A stretch of DNA of 64,000 bases from Crotalaria pallida (GCA_037953625.1 CM075653.1:7378001-7442000); one strand, 5' to 3'; counted from the stretch's first letter, positions 11,814-24,132 are shown. The notes: generated by a model not told the origin, from the sequence alone. Numbers and translations are program-made.

Positions 11814-13639
11814 GTTTACAAAGTATCCAATAATTAACCTTAATATCATCAATGACTTTTTATCGTTTATAAAACGAAAAAAAAAATAAATTATACTATT
11901 TAAGTTAAACTTTTAACCGGTTTTTTTATCATTCTTTATTTTTTGAGTTATGAAAAAATGTTTTTAACGTAGTTGACGAAATTTACAATATAAATTCAAT
12001 TATTTATTACTTTATCGAAATAACTACATTGTAATCATGACAATGAATCTTTGAAATATATAAAAATGGTTTTAAATAGTCAAAATAAAAGACATGAAGT
12101 TTAATATTTAAAGAAAAATTCATTTACTTGTATTGATAAATTTCTCAACTTGGAAAAAGAAAACTTTTAATGTTGGTATTAACATGCTCAAGAAAAATAT
12201 CGAAATCCGATACCAAAAATTAAATGAAGAAATGAAGCAAAACGAATACCAAATGTCATCATCAAATTTTATCCTGAACAGAGAGTGACTAAATTCAGTC
12301 AAGTTCTGTGGATGAAGACACAACTCAAACATTAGGTTGGAAATAAAGACTAAAAATCACTATCAATGATTCTAGATATCGAAAACGGGGTGGGTGGGGA
12401 GGCTAGGTGTTCTTCCTTTTTATTTCATTTTATATTAATCCCTATGACACTGAAAGTCATTGAGACCAAATAAAACAATGATTAAGATGATTACGTGAGA
12501 CGAGACAATACTGAAGCCAAGGTAGCAATTGATGACACAAGGAAACTAGTGCAAGGGTTTATTAAAAATATAGAAGGACTAGAGAAAAAATTACAAACAA
12601 AAAACCACATAAAAGGTAAGAATTCACAATCGTCGTGAAAAATGATTTAGTGGTGTCAAGAAGATGAGTATGATCACTTAGATTAGGCAAGCAACGACTA
12701 AGGAAGAACTACGATAAACTGGACAATGTTGAGGCAACAAAACCTAAGCATTTCTCATTGCCATCAATAGTCGATATGAGATAGTAAACTGAGTTGGGGC
12801 GACAATGGTCTCATGGTTGGTGTTAGTTGTGGTTGTGACAGTGATTTTGGACGAAAAGGGAATGGAAAGGGTTTTGCGGTTTAAGATTGTGGCCATACAT
12901 AAATGTTGATGCAGAAGACAAGAGGGAGTGTGGAGGCAGAGAGAGAGGTAGAAAGTCAAGGGTACCAAATGTTAAGACGTGTAGGTTAGCTTCTTCATTT
13001 TAATTTCACTATGTTTTGGGAGTGATGAATGTTTTTTTTAGTGGTTCTCTCTATTTAAAAATATTTTTGGGTAAAGATTCATTTTAATTTTTATGTGAAT
13101 TGCTTTTGTAGCATGAGTAGTGATAGAAATGGTCTAGTCGATGAGCTTATATGGGAAAGACCCATTTTTTAGTCTTAATTGGATAATTCAAGTTATTCTA
13201 TGATCAAATTGTGTTAGATGATGTAAATGCGTGAGTTCTTTAATTGCTACTAATAGCTAAAATGAAATTTGCTTTAAATATTATAATAAAAAGGAAGATG
13301 AGTATTAGAGATTATAATCAGTGCGTGATTGTACATATATTTATTTTAAATAATATTATTTAGAAATAAAACAAAAAAAATAACTAACATTTTAGTAACA
13401 CTTATATTCTCCAAAAGAATCACATTTTGATGCGCTTTAATGAATATGAAAAAAAAATTCTTAAGCTCTCAAACTTGTTAATTTACTTTTCTTGAAAATA
13501 GATAGGAATATTACTTAGAAAAGAAATAATTTTTTTTACGAATATCAAAAATCAGATTATTTTTTTCTTTGCTTTTTTTTTTTTAATATTATGAGCAAAT
13601 ATTTTGAAGTAGAAGAGGGAGATGGAAATTTTGCATGTT

Positions 13640-13709
13640 TTAGGAATCGAATGAACCTACGTGCTTGCACTTCATGTACCGCAACTCTATCAACTGAGCT
13701 AGTTATTGG
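13640..13709 (-). other. tRNA-like segment, unit 4
   Basis: Identical in its core to the unit 2 segment, as expected if units 2 and 4 descend from one dimer half. Confidence 0.45.
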
Positions 13710-14014
13710 GGACTTTCATGTATAGTTCTTTTGTTAAGCTAGGGAAAAATTAGGTGTTTAGACTTTTATTTGCTCGAAAACTAGGATTGACCAAAGGTCT
13801 AATGCTATGAACTGCATCATAGGGTCATCATTTCTTGCGCTCAATGCAAGAATATTGTAGAAATTATTAACTGATTAGTGTAATTCTATCACAATAACAT
13901 AATTCATAGAAATTTTGTAACTTGTTTTGAAAATGGGTGCGCTAAGCTCTTAATAAATATAACAGAAGATGTTAACCATTCAAATTGTTAAAATACAAGT
14001 TCATCAAAGAGGGA

Positions 14015-14416
14015 TTAAGCATCGGCACAATTGTTCCAAATTTGGGTATATCTCTCATAAATTTGGACTTCTTCTGCTTCGGAAGGTGGCTTTGCTATTA
14101 AAGCATATATTGTCAAGCTTTGATGGCAATGTTTACCCAAGTCATGCACAAGGTTATTACAACAATCTGTGCTAACTGTTTCATTACCAAAAAAAATTCC
14201 AAAGTAGATCTGACTACCACAATGTGGATGCAGCTTAGCTGCACAACTCTTCGACAAATCTACAATTGATGATGTTGACGGACTTGGAGCATCACTATAC
14301 TCAATAGCAGGGCCCTCAGATGACTTTAGAAATTGGAATGAAGCTCTTGTTTTCATCGACAAAGTAATCATCACCGAAAAGACAACTATTAGATAGAAGT
14401 TATTGAATGTTGCCAT
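14015..14416 (-). CDS. ECA1/prolamin-like secreted cysteine-rich protein, copy 4
   Basis: 133 codons, matching the consensus of the array. Signal peptide, six cysteines and the conserved C-terminal QIWNNCADA are all present. A LINE entered this unit about 1 kb upstream of the promoter, on the far side of the spacer, so the gene itself is unaffected. Confidence 0.85.
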   Translation of the reverse strand: MATFNNFYLIVVFSVMITLSMKTRASFQFLKSSEGPAIEYSDAPSPSTSSIVDLSKSCAAKLHPHCGSQIYFGIFFGNETVSTDCCNNLVHDLGKHCHQSLTIYALIAKPPSEAEEVQIYERYTQIWNNCADA

Positions 14417-14489
14417 GACTTTTCGAAAAGAAATTTTGTTCGTGGGATTGTAGAGCTTTGTTGGTGATAGCAAGTGACTCGTAGGAGTT

Positions 14490-14497
14490 TATTTATA
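14490..14497 (-). promoter_or_regulatory. TATA box of prolamin-like copy 4
   Basis: TATAAATA, same spacing to the ATG as in the other units. Confidence 0.65.
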
Positions 14498-15574
14498 GTT
14501 TACAAAGTAGCCAATAATTAACCTTAATATCATCAATGACTTTTTATCAACATTTATAAAACGTAAAAACATAAATTATAATATTTAAGTTAAACTTTTA
14601 ACCGGTTTTTTTATCATTCTTTATTTTTTGAGTTATGAAAAAGTGTTTTTAACGTAGTTGAAGAAATTTACAATATAAATTCAATTATTTATTACTTTAT
14701 AGACTTAACTACATTGTAATCATGACAATGAAATCTTTGAAATATATAAAAATGGTTTTAAATAGACAAAATAAAAGACATGAAGTTTAATATTTAAAGA
14801 AAAATTCATTTACTTTTATTGATAAATTTCTCAACTTGGAAAAAGAAACTTTTAATGTTGTTATTAACATGCTCAAGAAAAATATCGAAATCCGATACCA
14901 AAAATTAAATGAAGAAATGAAGCAAAACCAACACCAAATGTCATCATCAAATTTTATCCTGAACAGAGAGTGACTAAATTCAGTCAAGTTCTGTGGATGA
15001 AGACACAACTCAAACATTAGGTTGTAAATAAAGACTAAAAATCACTATCAATTATTCTAGATATCGAAAAAGGGGTGGGTGGGGAGGCTAGGTGCTCTTC
15101 CTTTTTAATTCATTTTATATTATTCCCTATGACACTGAAAGAGTCATTGAGTACAAATAAAAAGATGATTTAGATGATTACGTGAGACAATACTGAAGCC
15201 AAGGTAGCCATTGATGACACTTGGAAACTAGTGCAAGGGTTTATTAAAAATATAGAAGGACTAGAGAAAAAAAATTACAAACAAAAAACCACATAAAAGG
15301 TAGGAATTCACAATCGTCGTGAAAAATGATTTAGTGATGTCGAGAAGATGAGTATGATCACTTAGATCAGGCAAGCAACGACTAAGGAAGAATTACGATA
15401 GACTGGACAATGTTTTTTTTTGGTAGAAAGAAAAAATTCTATTACCAACAAACCAAAAATACATCAAAGGTTCCACTCCTATCACCTTCTGCCACCTTCT
15501 AGGAAGGGTTCAGAAAAGAAATAGGAGGAAGACGAAAATGATTAAGAGCCACCTTCTAGGAAGGGTTCCCTTAA

Positions 15575-18500
15575 TCACTGATACATTCCAATCTCACTAC
15601 AAATTCTATCTACCAAAGACTTATTTGTCCAACTTCTAAAATTAGAATAACAAAAATTAACCCTATGAGCAAACTCTTTTTTAATTAAAGAAAATCTATA
15701 ATGAGGAGAGTGAGAGCAATTAGTGAAAGTTCTGATGTTTCTTTCTATCCACGTGTGATATATTACAGCCACACAAAGCCCCCAAAGTAATCTTCTCTGT
15801 TGCTTCCCTCGAACCGCGAAGAAGATCCAGCGCTTCTAATGTCTGAAGCTCGGAGGAAAGCCATGGAAGTCCAGCCAATTCATGCAAAGGGAGATCAGCT
15901 CTTTGCTCCAGACGCATTCGAAGAAAAGGTGTCTCATCGATTCCTCCGATGCAAGGCATAAACTGCAGTGATTAGGTAAGTAGCTCCATTTCATTCTGTC
16001 TCTAGTTTGAAGTTTCTCATGAATAGCTAGCCACCCAATGAATCTGTGTTTAGGCACACTAACGTTATTCCACACAACCTTTGACATAATGAAGGGAGTT
16101 CGATTTCCCTTGAGAAATCGATACCCTGATTTAATGGTGTAGACACCATCTGAGCTCGCTAGCCATCGATCATTCTGAAAACCACTGCTGAGTTTGTCCC
16201 TAATCTTCAAGATTTGCTTCCAGTGCCAACTTTGGCCTTGAACCCATTCACAATCCCAAAAAGATTGCGATTTTATATAGTAAGAATGCACCCAACGAAC
16301 CCAGAGGCAATCTTGCTTTTGAGAAATACTCCAAATTTGCTTCCCTAAGGCAGCCATGTTCCAAACACCACAATCAGAGATGCCTAATCCTCCAAATCTT
16401 TTTTGGTTACAAACTGTAGACCATGCTAGTTTAGCATGATAAGGACCATCTGCAGTTGCATTCCAGAGAAAAGATCTACATTTTTTCTCAATCTCATTGA
16501 TCACAGATCTTGGAATTATAAACGTAGAAGCCCAGTAGATGTGAAAACTCATGAGAATTGAGTTTATTAGACAGACCCTAGCTTGATAGGATAGATGCCT
16601 AGATTGCCAACAACTGATACTTTTCACAATTTTATCAACCAATAAATCACAAGTAGTAGCATTCCACTTCCTGGATGATAAAGGAAGTCCTAAGTATTTA
16701 CAAGGGAAAAAACCCTCTTGAAAGCTAGATAAATCATGAATAATCCTTTTAGTGTCCTGAGTTACCCCTGCCATATAAATGTGAGACTTCTCAGGACTCA
16801 ATTGGAGACCAGACCATGTAGCAAAGTCTTTTAGAGCATTCTTAATGATTCTGATGCTGGCAGGATGGGCTTTGCAAAAAATTAACAAATCATCAGCAAA
16901 AGCCAGGTTAATAAGCCTTAATTCCTTACAAGTAGGATGATATCTAAAATTCCTTTCACAAGCAGAGAGATGTAGGCATCTAGTCATAATGTCCATAGCC
17001 AAGACAAAAAGGAGGGGGGACATAGGATCCCCCTGCCTTATACCCCTTGTAGGCCAGAACCTATCACCTTGATTTCCATTAATGACAATAGAGTAAGAGA
17101 CAGACCTTATACAAGCCATAATCCATGAAATAAACTTTGTTAGGAACTTTAGGGCTGCTAGCATAGATTCAATAAAGTTCCATTCCAAAGTATCAAAGGC
17201 CTTCTTAATATCAAGCTTCATCATACATCTAGGAGAGACTCTCCTTCTCCCATATAGTCTGACCAGCTCTTGAGAAAGCAAGATATTATGCAAAATGCTT
17301 CTATCCTTGATAAAAGCATTTTGATTATCATGCACCAAGACTGGAAGCACAGTAGCTAGCCTGCTACTCAAAATCTTAGCAATACATTTGTAAAGGGTAG
17401 AGCAGCAAGCAATAGGCCTGAATTGATGGACCTTTGAAGGGGAATCTATTTTAGGAACCATCACAAGATTTGTATGATTAATCTCTCTAAGCATCTGACT
17501 TGAATCAAAGAAATCCTTTATGGCCCTACACATGTCCTGACCAACACAATCCCAAGCTGATTGAAAAAGTCCAGACCCAAACCCATCAGGGCCAGGGGCT
17601 TTATTTTTATTAATGGAAAACAAACTCTGCTTTATTTCATCATCAGTTACTGGCTGGATAAGAGCAAGCTGCTGATCTCTATTTAAACAATTACCTTGAT
17701 TAATGACCTCCTGAGAGAAAACATCACCTCTGCTTCTACTTTGAAAGAGATTCTGATAAAACTCTTCAAATAATTCTTGAATCCCCCCTGATCAGATACT
17801 GGCTTTTCATTGTCATTGAGAATCCTGAGAATTCTGTTCTTATAGTTCCTCCTCCTTATAGATTCATGAAAATATTTAGTGTTGGAGTCACCTTCATGCA
17901 ACCAGTTAATCTTTGCCTTCTGTTGAAGAAATAAGTAGGCATCATTCTGCACCTTACTATATTGAATAATTAGCTCCCTCTCAGCTTCTATAAGATCTGC
18001 ATCCATAGGAGTTGATGAAAGCTCTATCTGAATAGCCTCAAGCTTGTCTCTTAAGTCTGCCTCCCTGACATCAATATGTGAGAAATATTTTTTGTTTAGA
18101 AAAGAAAAAGGCTTCTTAAGATCCCTAAGCCTTCTGCACAAAACATACATCCTGCTTCCTTCATATTGTCTCTGCCAACCTTGTCTAACAATACTAGAGA
18201 AAGAATTGTGATTTGCCCACATGTTAAAATATTTGAAAGAATGTCTCACATTCCCTGATTGATCTCCCCATTCTATTAGAATTGCTGAGTGATCAGAGAA
18301 GCCTGGAGTAGTAAAATTTGCAAGAGTAGTTGGCCATTCCCTGCTCCACTCCAAATTCACCATAGCCCTATCAAGCTTAGAGATGATCCTGTCTGAACCA
18401 GATTGCTTATTGCTCCATGTAAAGAAACAACCTGTTTGATTCATATCAATCAGCCCACATTCATCAATACAACCCTGAAAATCTCCAGCACTGGCCGTGT

Positions 18501-18972
18501 CTAATGGGCCCCCTCCACTCTTTTCCTCCTGCTTTAAGTTTGTATTAAAATCTCCAAGGACAAGCCAAGGAATATTGATAAACATGTGAATACCACTCAG
18601 AACCTGCCAAAGCTCCTTCCTTTCATGATAGTCATTCTCAACATAAACAAAAGTAACAAAAAATTGCTTTTGAGATTGTATCACTGTTACAAAACAGTGA
18701 ACATATTGAGTGGATCTGGCTATCACTTGAACCTCATAAAAGTCCTTTCTCCACATTACCCATATTCTCCCAATAGAACAAACATCTAAGTTAATAAAAG
18801 AGCCCCAACCATAGGCAATATTATTTTGAACTTGCTGAAAAGAATTACTTCTAAGCTTATTTTATAAAATAGCAAAAAGACCTACTTTATTCTTTCTATA
18901 CAAATCAAGAACCTGTTTTTGTTTTCGAGGATGGTTCAAACCTCGAATATTCCAAGCACCAATCTTATCCAT
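15575..18972 (-). pseudogene. LINE ORF2: endonuclease, reverse transcriptase, zf-RVT (broken)
   Basis: About 1130 codons from ATG 18972. The APE-type endonuclease shows WNIRGL near the start, GDFN and GFSDHSAI. The RT shows FADD in INLAFADDLLIF and RQGDPMSPLLF. The C-terminus has the zf-RVT cysteines CSLCLASEE...HLFFEC and ends at the stop 15575. Breaks: TAA at 18862-18864 in the position of the metal-binding Glu of the family ETK motif; an extra base in a run of six C (plus strand, 17793-17798) that shifts frame before the RT; TAG at 15836-15838 near the end, same frame as the final 87 codons. It cannot make a full protein. Confidence 0.88.
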
Positions 18973-20278
18973 GTGGAGGATTGGAGGTTTCACCTCTCTG
19001 CACCTCTTGATTCCTTTGCTGAATTTTACTTCTGGTAGTCACTGTAGTCCAGCCATCATTATCAATCTCCTTTTGCTTCCCTCTGTCCTCTGCTTGCTTG
19101 CTTATGGATAACTCCTTTATGACAGCATCTACAGTAGCTAGGCCTGTCTCAATATTTTCCTTAGGGATAATGCCATTATCAATATTGTCTTTTAACTTCA
19201 AAGCATCATCAAGTTTATGCATATCTTGCTGAGTGGGTTTATTTTTTACAACCCATTGCTGTTTGACTCCCTTCTTACACATCTTGGAATCATGTCCATA
19301 ACACGAACACTTAGAGCATAAAGTAGGTTTCCATTCATAGGACACTTTCTGAGAGATTAGGTTTCCTTTATCATCCTCAAAGTGAATTTCTTCTAGCAAA
19401 ATGGCAGGATTCACCTCAATTAGAACCCTGGCATAACTGATTTTGTTCTTTTCTTCAGTAACCCTATCAGCCATAATGGGTGTACCCACCAGACTTGATA
19501 TCTTTCCTAAAGCAGAGGAGCCCCAAAACTTCAAGTTAAGATTAGGCAATTGTACCCAAATAGGAACCTTATCAAGGAAGCTCTTTGTTACAGGTTTTTC
19601 ACTCCAAGGAGCTATGATTAAAGGCTTCTTATCAAAATGAAAAATTCCTACCTCAAGGACACTGTTCCTTCCTTCTAGAGTATTAAACCGAACAATAAGG
19701 GTACCATCAGTGTTCATCAGAATCTTGTCTATACCATATTGTCCCCAAGCCTTTTTGATGAAGCCACTCAATACAGGATAAGGGGGGTTTGCTCCCAAAA
19801 CATAGCAAACTAGAGAATTTTGCCAATATTTTAATTCATCTTCCACATCACTTGGGTCAATCTTCCCTATTGAGATACCATCCTTCAGTTCTGGCTTGTG
19901 AAATTTTAATTTCCCTCTTGCATTTCTTAGTTTGGAGATATCAAAATTCTCCCAAACATTTGGAACTGATGGAGTCGTTTCTGAAACTGTTGGATCTGGA
20001 ATTTTAGGATTGTCGCTTTCCATACTCTCATGCTGCTGATCATCATTTTTTCCTGTTTGTGATGCAGGGATCTCTTGCTTTTTTAATCTGGCGCGTATCA
20101 TCTCAATACCCTGAACCAGGGATTGCAGTTGCGTGGGGTTCAAGGCATCAATTGCTGCTAGATCGTCTTCATCCAATTGAGATAAATCAAAAACCGATTG
20201 ATTCTTTTCATGCATAATCGAAGAAGAAGGTGAAACAGGAGATGGAGATTTTGGAGGTCTCCCCCTCTTTTTGGCCAT
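18965..20278 (-). CDS. LINE ORF1, nucleic-acid-binding protein
   Basis: 437 codons from the ATG at 20278 (MAKKRGRPPK, a basic AT-hook-like start); the frame extends 16 codons upstream without an ATG. A DUF4283-type domain covers roughly residues 125-300. It is followed by a CCHC zinc knuckle in the segment LCSKCSCYGHDSKMCKKG (C-x2-C-x4-H-x4-C). It coats the LINE RNA in the family model. The frame is intact. Its stop codon overlaps the ORF2 start in ATGGATAA (18965-18972), an arrangement suited to termination-reinitiation. Confidence 0.85.
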   Translation of the reverse strand: MAKKRGRPPKSPSPVSPSSSIMHEKNQSVFDLSQLDEDDLAAIDALNPTQLQSLVQGIEMIRARLKKQEIPASQTGKNDDQQHESMESDNPKIPDPTVSETTPSVPNVWENFDISKLRNARGKLKFHKPELKDGISIGKIDPSDVEDELKYWQNSLVCYVLGANPPYPVLSGFIKKAWGQYGIDKILMNTDGTLIVRFNTLEGRNSVLEVGIFHFDKKPLIIAPWSEKPVTKSFLDKVPIWVQLPNLNLKFWGSSALGKISSLVGTPIMADRVTEEKNKISYARVLIEVNPAILLEEIHFEDDKGNLISQKVSYEWKPTLCSKCSCYGHDSKMCKKGVKQQWVVKNKPTQQDMHKLDDALKLKDNIDNGIIPKENIETGLATVDAVIKELSISKQAEDRGKQKEIDNDGWTTVTTRSKIQQRNQEVQRGETSNPPHG

Positions 20279-20973
20279 GGTGGCCACACGGTGGCCAAAG
20301 GAAACCCTAAGGAAAACCTTAGTCACCGGAAGAGAGAAGAGGAAACCCTAGGAGAGCTTCTTTATTTTGTTTAAAATGTAGTTTTTTAGACTGGACAATG
20401 TTGAGGCAACAAAACCTAAGCATTTATCATTGCCATCAATGTCGATATGAGATAGTAAACTGAGTTGGGGCGGCAATGGTCTCATGGTTAGTGTTCGTTG
20501 TGGTTGTGACAGTGATTTTGGACGAAAAGGGAATGGAAAGGGTTTTGCGGTTTAAGATTGTGGCCATACATAAATGTTGAGGCAGAATACAAGAGGGAGT
20601 GTGGAGGCAGAGAAAGAGGTAGAAAGTAAGGTGTATCAAATGTTAAGACGTATAGGTTAGCTTCTTCATTTTAATTTCACTTTGTTTTGGGAGTGATGAA
20701 TGTTTTTTTAGTGGTTCTCTCTATTTAAAAATATTTTTGGGTAAAGATTCGCTTTAATGTTTATGTGAATTGCTTTTGTAGCATGAGTAGTGATAGAAAA
20801 GGTCTAGTTGAGCTTATATGGGAAAGACCCATTTTTTAGTATTATTTGAATAATTCAAGTTATTGTACGATCAAATTGTGTTAGTTGATGTAAATGCGTG
20901 AGTGTTTTAATTGCTACTAATAGCTAAAATGAAATTTGCTTTAAATATTATAATAAAAAGGAAGATGAGTATT

Positions 20974-22292
20974 TGATAGCAGCCCCAAAAGAGACACAAG
21001 GGTCAAAAACAAAGTCAAGCTTTCCAAGAAAATTGCACCAAGAACTTTTGGAGTTTTTATGTTAATTTTGTTGTTCTTATCTTTTTAAAAAAGGTGTTGT
21101 AATAAGAGCATAGGATTTTGCTCATGTTAGTTTGAACTTTTAAAGTTTTGTGTTATGTTTATGTAAATTGTAATAGTTAGTTTTAGAATTAGGCCAACCA
21201 TGAAGTTCTTAAAAGAAGCTCACGGTTCCCAGGCCAGGAGAATAAACAACCAACAAGACAATTGGAAAGGACAATCAATGCGAGCCTTGAATTTAATCAT
21301 GGAGACCAACATTAAGGAAGAAATAATGCTTGATTAAAAGATGGCGGTTTTTCACAATCGAGAAGGGAGTTACATAGTTAATCTCCATCATGATGCTTTA
21401 AATGATGTCAGTTACAAATTAGTGGCCATCATCATTACGATCATTAAAGTCATCATTGAAGAGCATCAATGAGTGAAGGTTACACTATTTAAAGGATCAT
21501 CATTAAAGCTCCTATTCATGGCCATGAAGCCTCATGAAGGATGGGACGTTTTCATCATTAAGTTTTGTAACCCCCATCCCCATGAATAGCTTTCAAAATC
21601 TTGTCCCAACTCAAGGCTCGGATTAAGTAGATTCCTACTCCATGATGAGCCTTCAATTGCATGGCCCAAATAAAGACCATTATGATATGATTCCTTTCAT
21701 GAATTCACGTCTAAGCAACCAAGAAGAGCCAAGCCACATACACGACTTGAATAAGAAGAAGATGCAACAACCAAGAGCATTAACTCTCGGCCATTAAGTG
21801 AATCAAGTGAAGAGAAGAGGTTACAAATTGGAGATCATTATGAGAGTAACTATTGTGTTTAAATGTTGTGTAACTCCTTCCTCACAACTAATTGCACATC
21901 ACGTCAAAGTCTAGGCCTAGGATTTAGGTTCCTTTGTTCTCCTACTTCTATAAATTGTAATCTTGGTTGATGAATAAAGTAGTTTTGATCTTTGGCCAAA
22001 AACTCTTGTAACGAGTTCATAGAGAGTGATTCTCTACTAAAGGTTGGACGAAGGGCTCTCTTTGTGTGATGCAAAGTGAGTAACCAAGACTTATCCTTGA
22101 ATCCAAATCAAGGTGGCGTCTCCCTTCATTATCATTGTGTTATAAATTTATCTTCTCAATTCGTTCTTCCTCTAAATCACTTGCAAAATATTCATTCCCA
22201 TTCTTGTCAAACACAACCAAAGAGAGAACAAGTTTTTCTAGATCAAAGGACAAGAGCATTGGAAACATACATCCAATTCTTTGGGTGTATCA
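20974..22292 (+). repeat. 5' LTR of the LARD-like element
   Basis: 1319 bp, TG...CA. A TATA-type CTATAAATTG near 21950 probably marks its promoter. Confidence 0.88.
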
Positions 22293-22295
22293 ATT

Positions 22296-22309
22296 TGGTA
22301 ATCAAAGCC
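22296..22309 (+). other. Primer binding site of the LARD-like element
   Basis: TGGTAATCAAAGCC, three bases after the LTR. It resembles the initiator-Met complement TGGTATCAGAGC with an insertion and a substitution. Confidence 0.6.
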
Positions 22310-23031
22310 ATAAACCACTTTTCAAGTGGTATCAAGATCCAATTTTCTTTAAGGTTCAATTTTCTTCTTTTTCTTTGTTAGATTTTGATTTTTGTTTTAA
22401 GTGTGTTTATGTGTCTCGGTTGAGTCTTTTAAATTCTGTTTTGTTTTTTGTGACGATTTAATCCATGGTTGTTTAAGGTTTTGATGTGTTGCATTCAAAG
22501 ACTCAAACCGTGGTTGATCTCCTTTCGTCACTAATTCTTCTTAGATTCTTATCTTGTGTCGCTGTCTTGTTTTGAGTTTTTCATTTCTTCCTTTTTTTTC
22601 GTCACTGCTTGGAATTTTTTTGTCGCTGTTTAGTGTTGATTTCAAACCGTGGTTGTTATTGTCTTAATTGTTTTGTCGCTATTTGTGTGTGTGTCAAAAC
22701 CGTGGCAACTCTGGGAACTCTTTGTCACAATTTTATTTGTCCCTAAACCGATTCATTTCTTTCAAACCGTGGCTAAGACTGGTTGCATTCGGTTTTGTTG
22801 CATCATTATTTTTCATTTTGATTTCTTTAGGGATGTGTATTGTTTATGCAACCTTGTCATTTCGGCTCTAGAATTGCTAAGAATGCATTCTTGTCTTTAG
22901 GTATTCTTTGTAGTCTCTCTTGTGTTGTTTTGAGTCTAAAACCGTGGTCTTTTGGATCTTGAAGTGCTTTTCTTTTTAGTCTTCCATTTCTTTGTCTTGT
23001 GTTATAAGTTGCCTTTTTGTTGGCCTAAGTC
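22310..23031 (+). other. Leader of the LARD-like element with repeated AAACCGTGG
   Basis: About 720 bp, T-rich and without a long ORF. AAACCGTGG occurs five times (22505, 22644, 22697, 22764, 22939), often after TC, interspersed with TTGTCGCTGT-like segments. Confidence 0.6.
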
Positions 23032-24132
23032 ATGGTTGGGGCTAGAGAAACTGCTTCTACTTCCTTAATTGATACAACCAATGTGAAACTAATCAAGGAT
23101 GTCACTCAACAATTTTCAAGGGTGATGAGACCACACTATGATATGCTTCACAATAGGTTTGATCAAATTTTAGGAAACGAAGTATACAAGAAGCATAACA
23201 CTATAGACCGTACATCAAGAAGGAAGGCCAATCATGAAAGACTCTTCAACAATTTCACCAAGGAGATGGAGGCTGTTTTGGATCTTTTGTATCCAATAGA
23301 TAATCAAGTTAAACAATCTGTGATCAATCCAAAAGAAAGTGTGAAAGAAACACAAGTTGAGAACAATGAGAGTGATACACATGTTAGCATGAATGAAACA
23401 CATAAGAGCAAGGAGAGAAAAACACAAGAAAGCAATGATGAAACTCCTGAGAAAGATCTACTTATGCCCAAAGAAGATTTGTCTGAAAACTTAAGTTTTA
23501 ATGTCACTATTGCTCCTAATGTTAAACTCTTTGTTTGTGCTAATGATCATTTTCAGGTTCCAAAGGTAAATGTGGAAGAGGAGCATCATGCACCTCAAAG
23601 AAAGTTTAGAAGGACCGTTGCATTGGTACCTAGGGCACCATTGCTTACACGACCAGCTATCTTTCAAGATGAGGAATTAAATCCACCTAAGACTAATGCT
23701 TGCAAACAAAATGATTTTGAACAAGTGTTAGTGTTGCCTTATTTTCACACAAGTACTAATATTGATTGTTATAATCACATGTTAGTTCCAAGGCCTCATG
23801 ATTATGTTTTTGAGGATGACATCTTATACTCCACTTGGAGTTCAAATGTTAATGTTTTTGAACAAGTGTTTATGCCAGACTTTATGCCACCACCTAACAT
23901 GGTTCTAATTTGTGATGATCTTAATTGTGACTTTTTAAAGTTACACTGCTGGCTTAACAATAATTTAAAGGCAATAGGAGGTTGGCCAACGCAAGAAGAA
24001 GTTTCTAAAGAAGATCTTTTCAGATTTGTATTTGATCCAGGAGGTTGGAAGAACAAGGATGAGGTGTCACAGTCCATAAGCTTCTTGTACAAGGAATTTA
24101 TAGGAAAAGCCAAGGTTTGTTTTTTTCAATGA
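23032..24132 (+). CDS. Unique 366-residue ORF of the LARD-like element
   Basis: Starts at ATG 23032 (MVGARETASTSL) and ends at 24132. I do not recognise the protein. Residues 1-90 are rich in charged and helix-forming residues. Residues 90-150 are a low-complexity Glu/Lys/Asn/Ser stretch. The rest is rich in Pro, Phe and Asn-Asp, ending in FDPGGWKNKDEV. There is no zinc knuckle, protease DSG, RT YxDD or integrase motif. The C-terminal frame and the purine tract that follows resemble the tail of Ty3-gypsy polyproteins, so it could be a remodelled relic that has kept an open frame. A capsid-like role is possible but unproven. Confidence 0.65.
   Translation: MVGARETASTSLIDTTNVKLIKDVTQQFSRVMRPHYDMLHNRFDQILGNEVYKKHNTIDRTSRRKANHERLFNNFTKEMEAVLDLLYPIDNQVKQSVINPKESVKETQVENNESDTHVSMNETHKSKERKTQESNDETPEKDLLMPKEDLSENLSFNVTIAPNVKLFVCANDHFQVPKVNVEEEHHAPQRKFRRTVALVPRAPLLTRPAIFQDEELNPPKTNACKQNDFEQVLVLPYFHTSTNIDCYNHMLVPRPHDYVFEDDILYSTWSSNVNVFEQVFMPDFMPPPNMVLICDDLNCDFLKLHCWLNNNLKAIGGWPTQEEVSKEDLFRFVFDPGGWKNKDEVSQSISFLYKEFIGKAKVCFFQ

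Larger units (their letters stand above)
15413..20386 (-). mobile_element. L1-like plant LINE, nearly full length, inserted in unit 4
   Basis: Minus-strand element of about 4.97 kb. Its 3' poly(A) appears as nine T at 15413-15421. A 16-bp target duplication TAGACTGGACAATGTT lies at 15399-15414 and 20387-20402; it is perfect and the intact site is seen in the sister units. ORF1 and ORF2 follow in order. Sequence 15422-15574 is the 3' UTR and 20279-20386 the 5' UTR. The perfect duplication suggests a young insertion, yet ORF2 carries two nonsense codons and a frameshift. Confidence 0.92.

Noticed and set aside
12744..12968. Short minus-strand ORFs repeated in the tandem spacers (also near 6769, 9454, 9820, 12120, 14787 and 20436)
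   Set aside because: Their lengths and frames change with small indels between units, unlike the prolamin-like genes, so they look non-coding.
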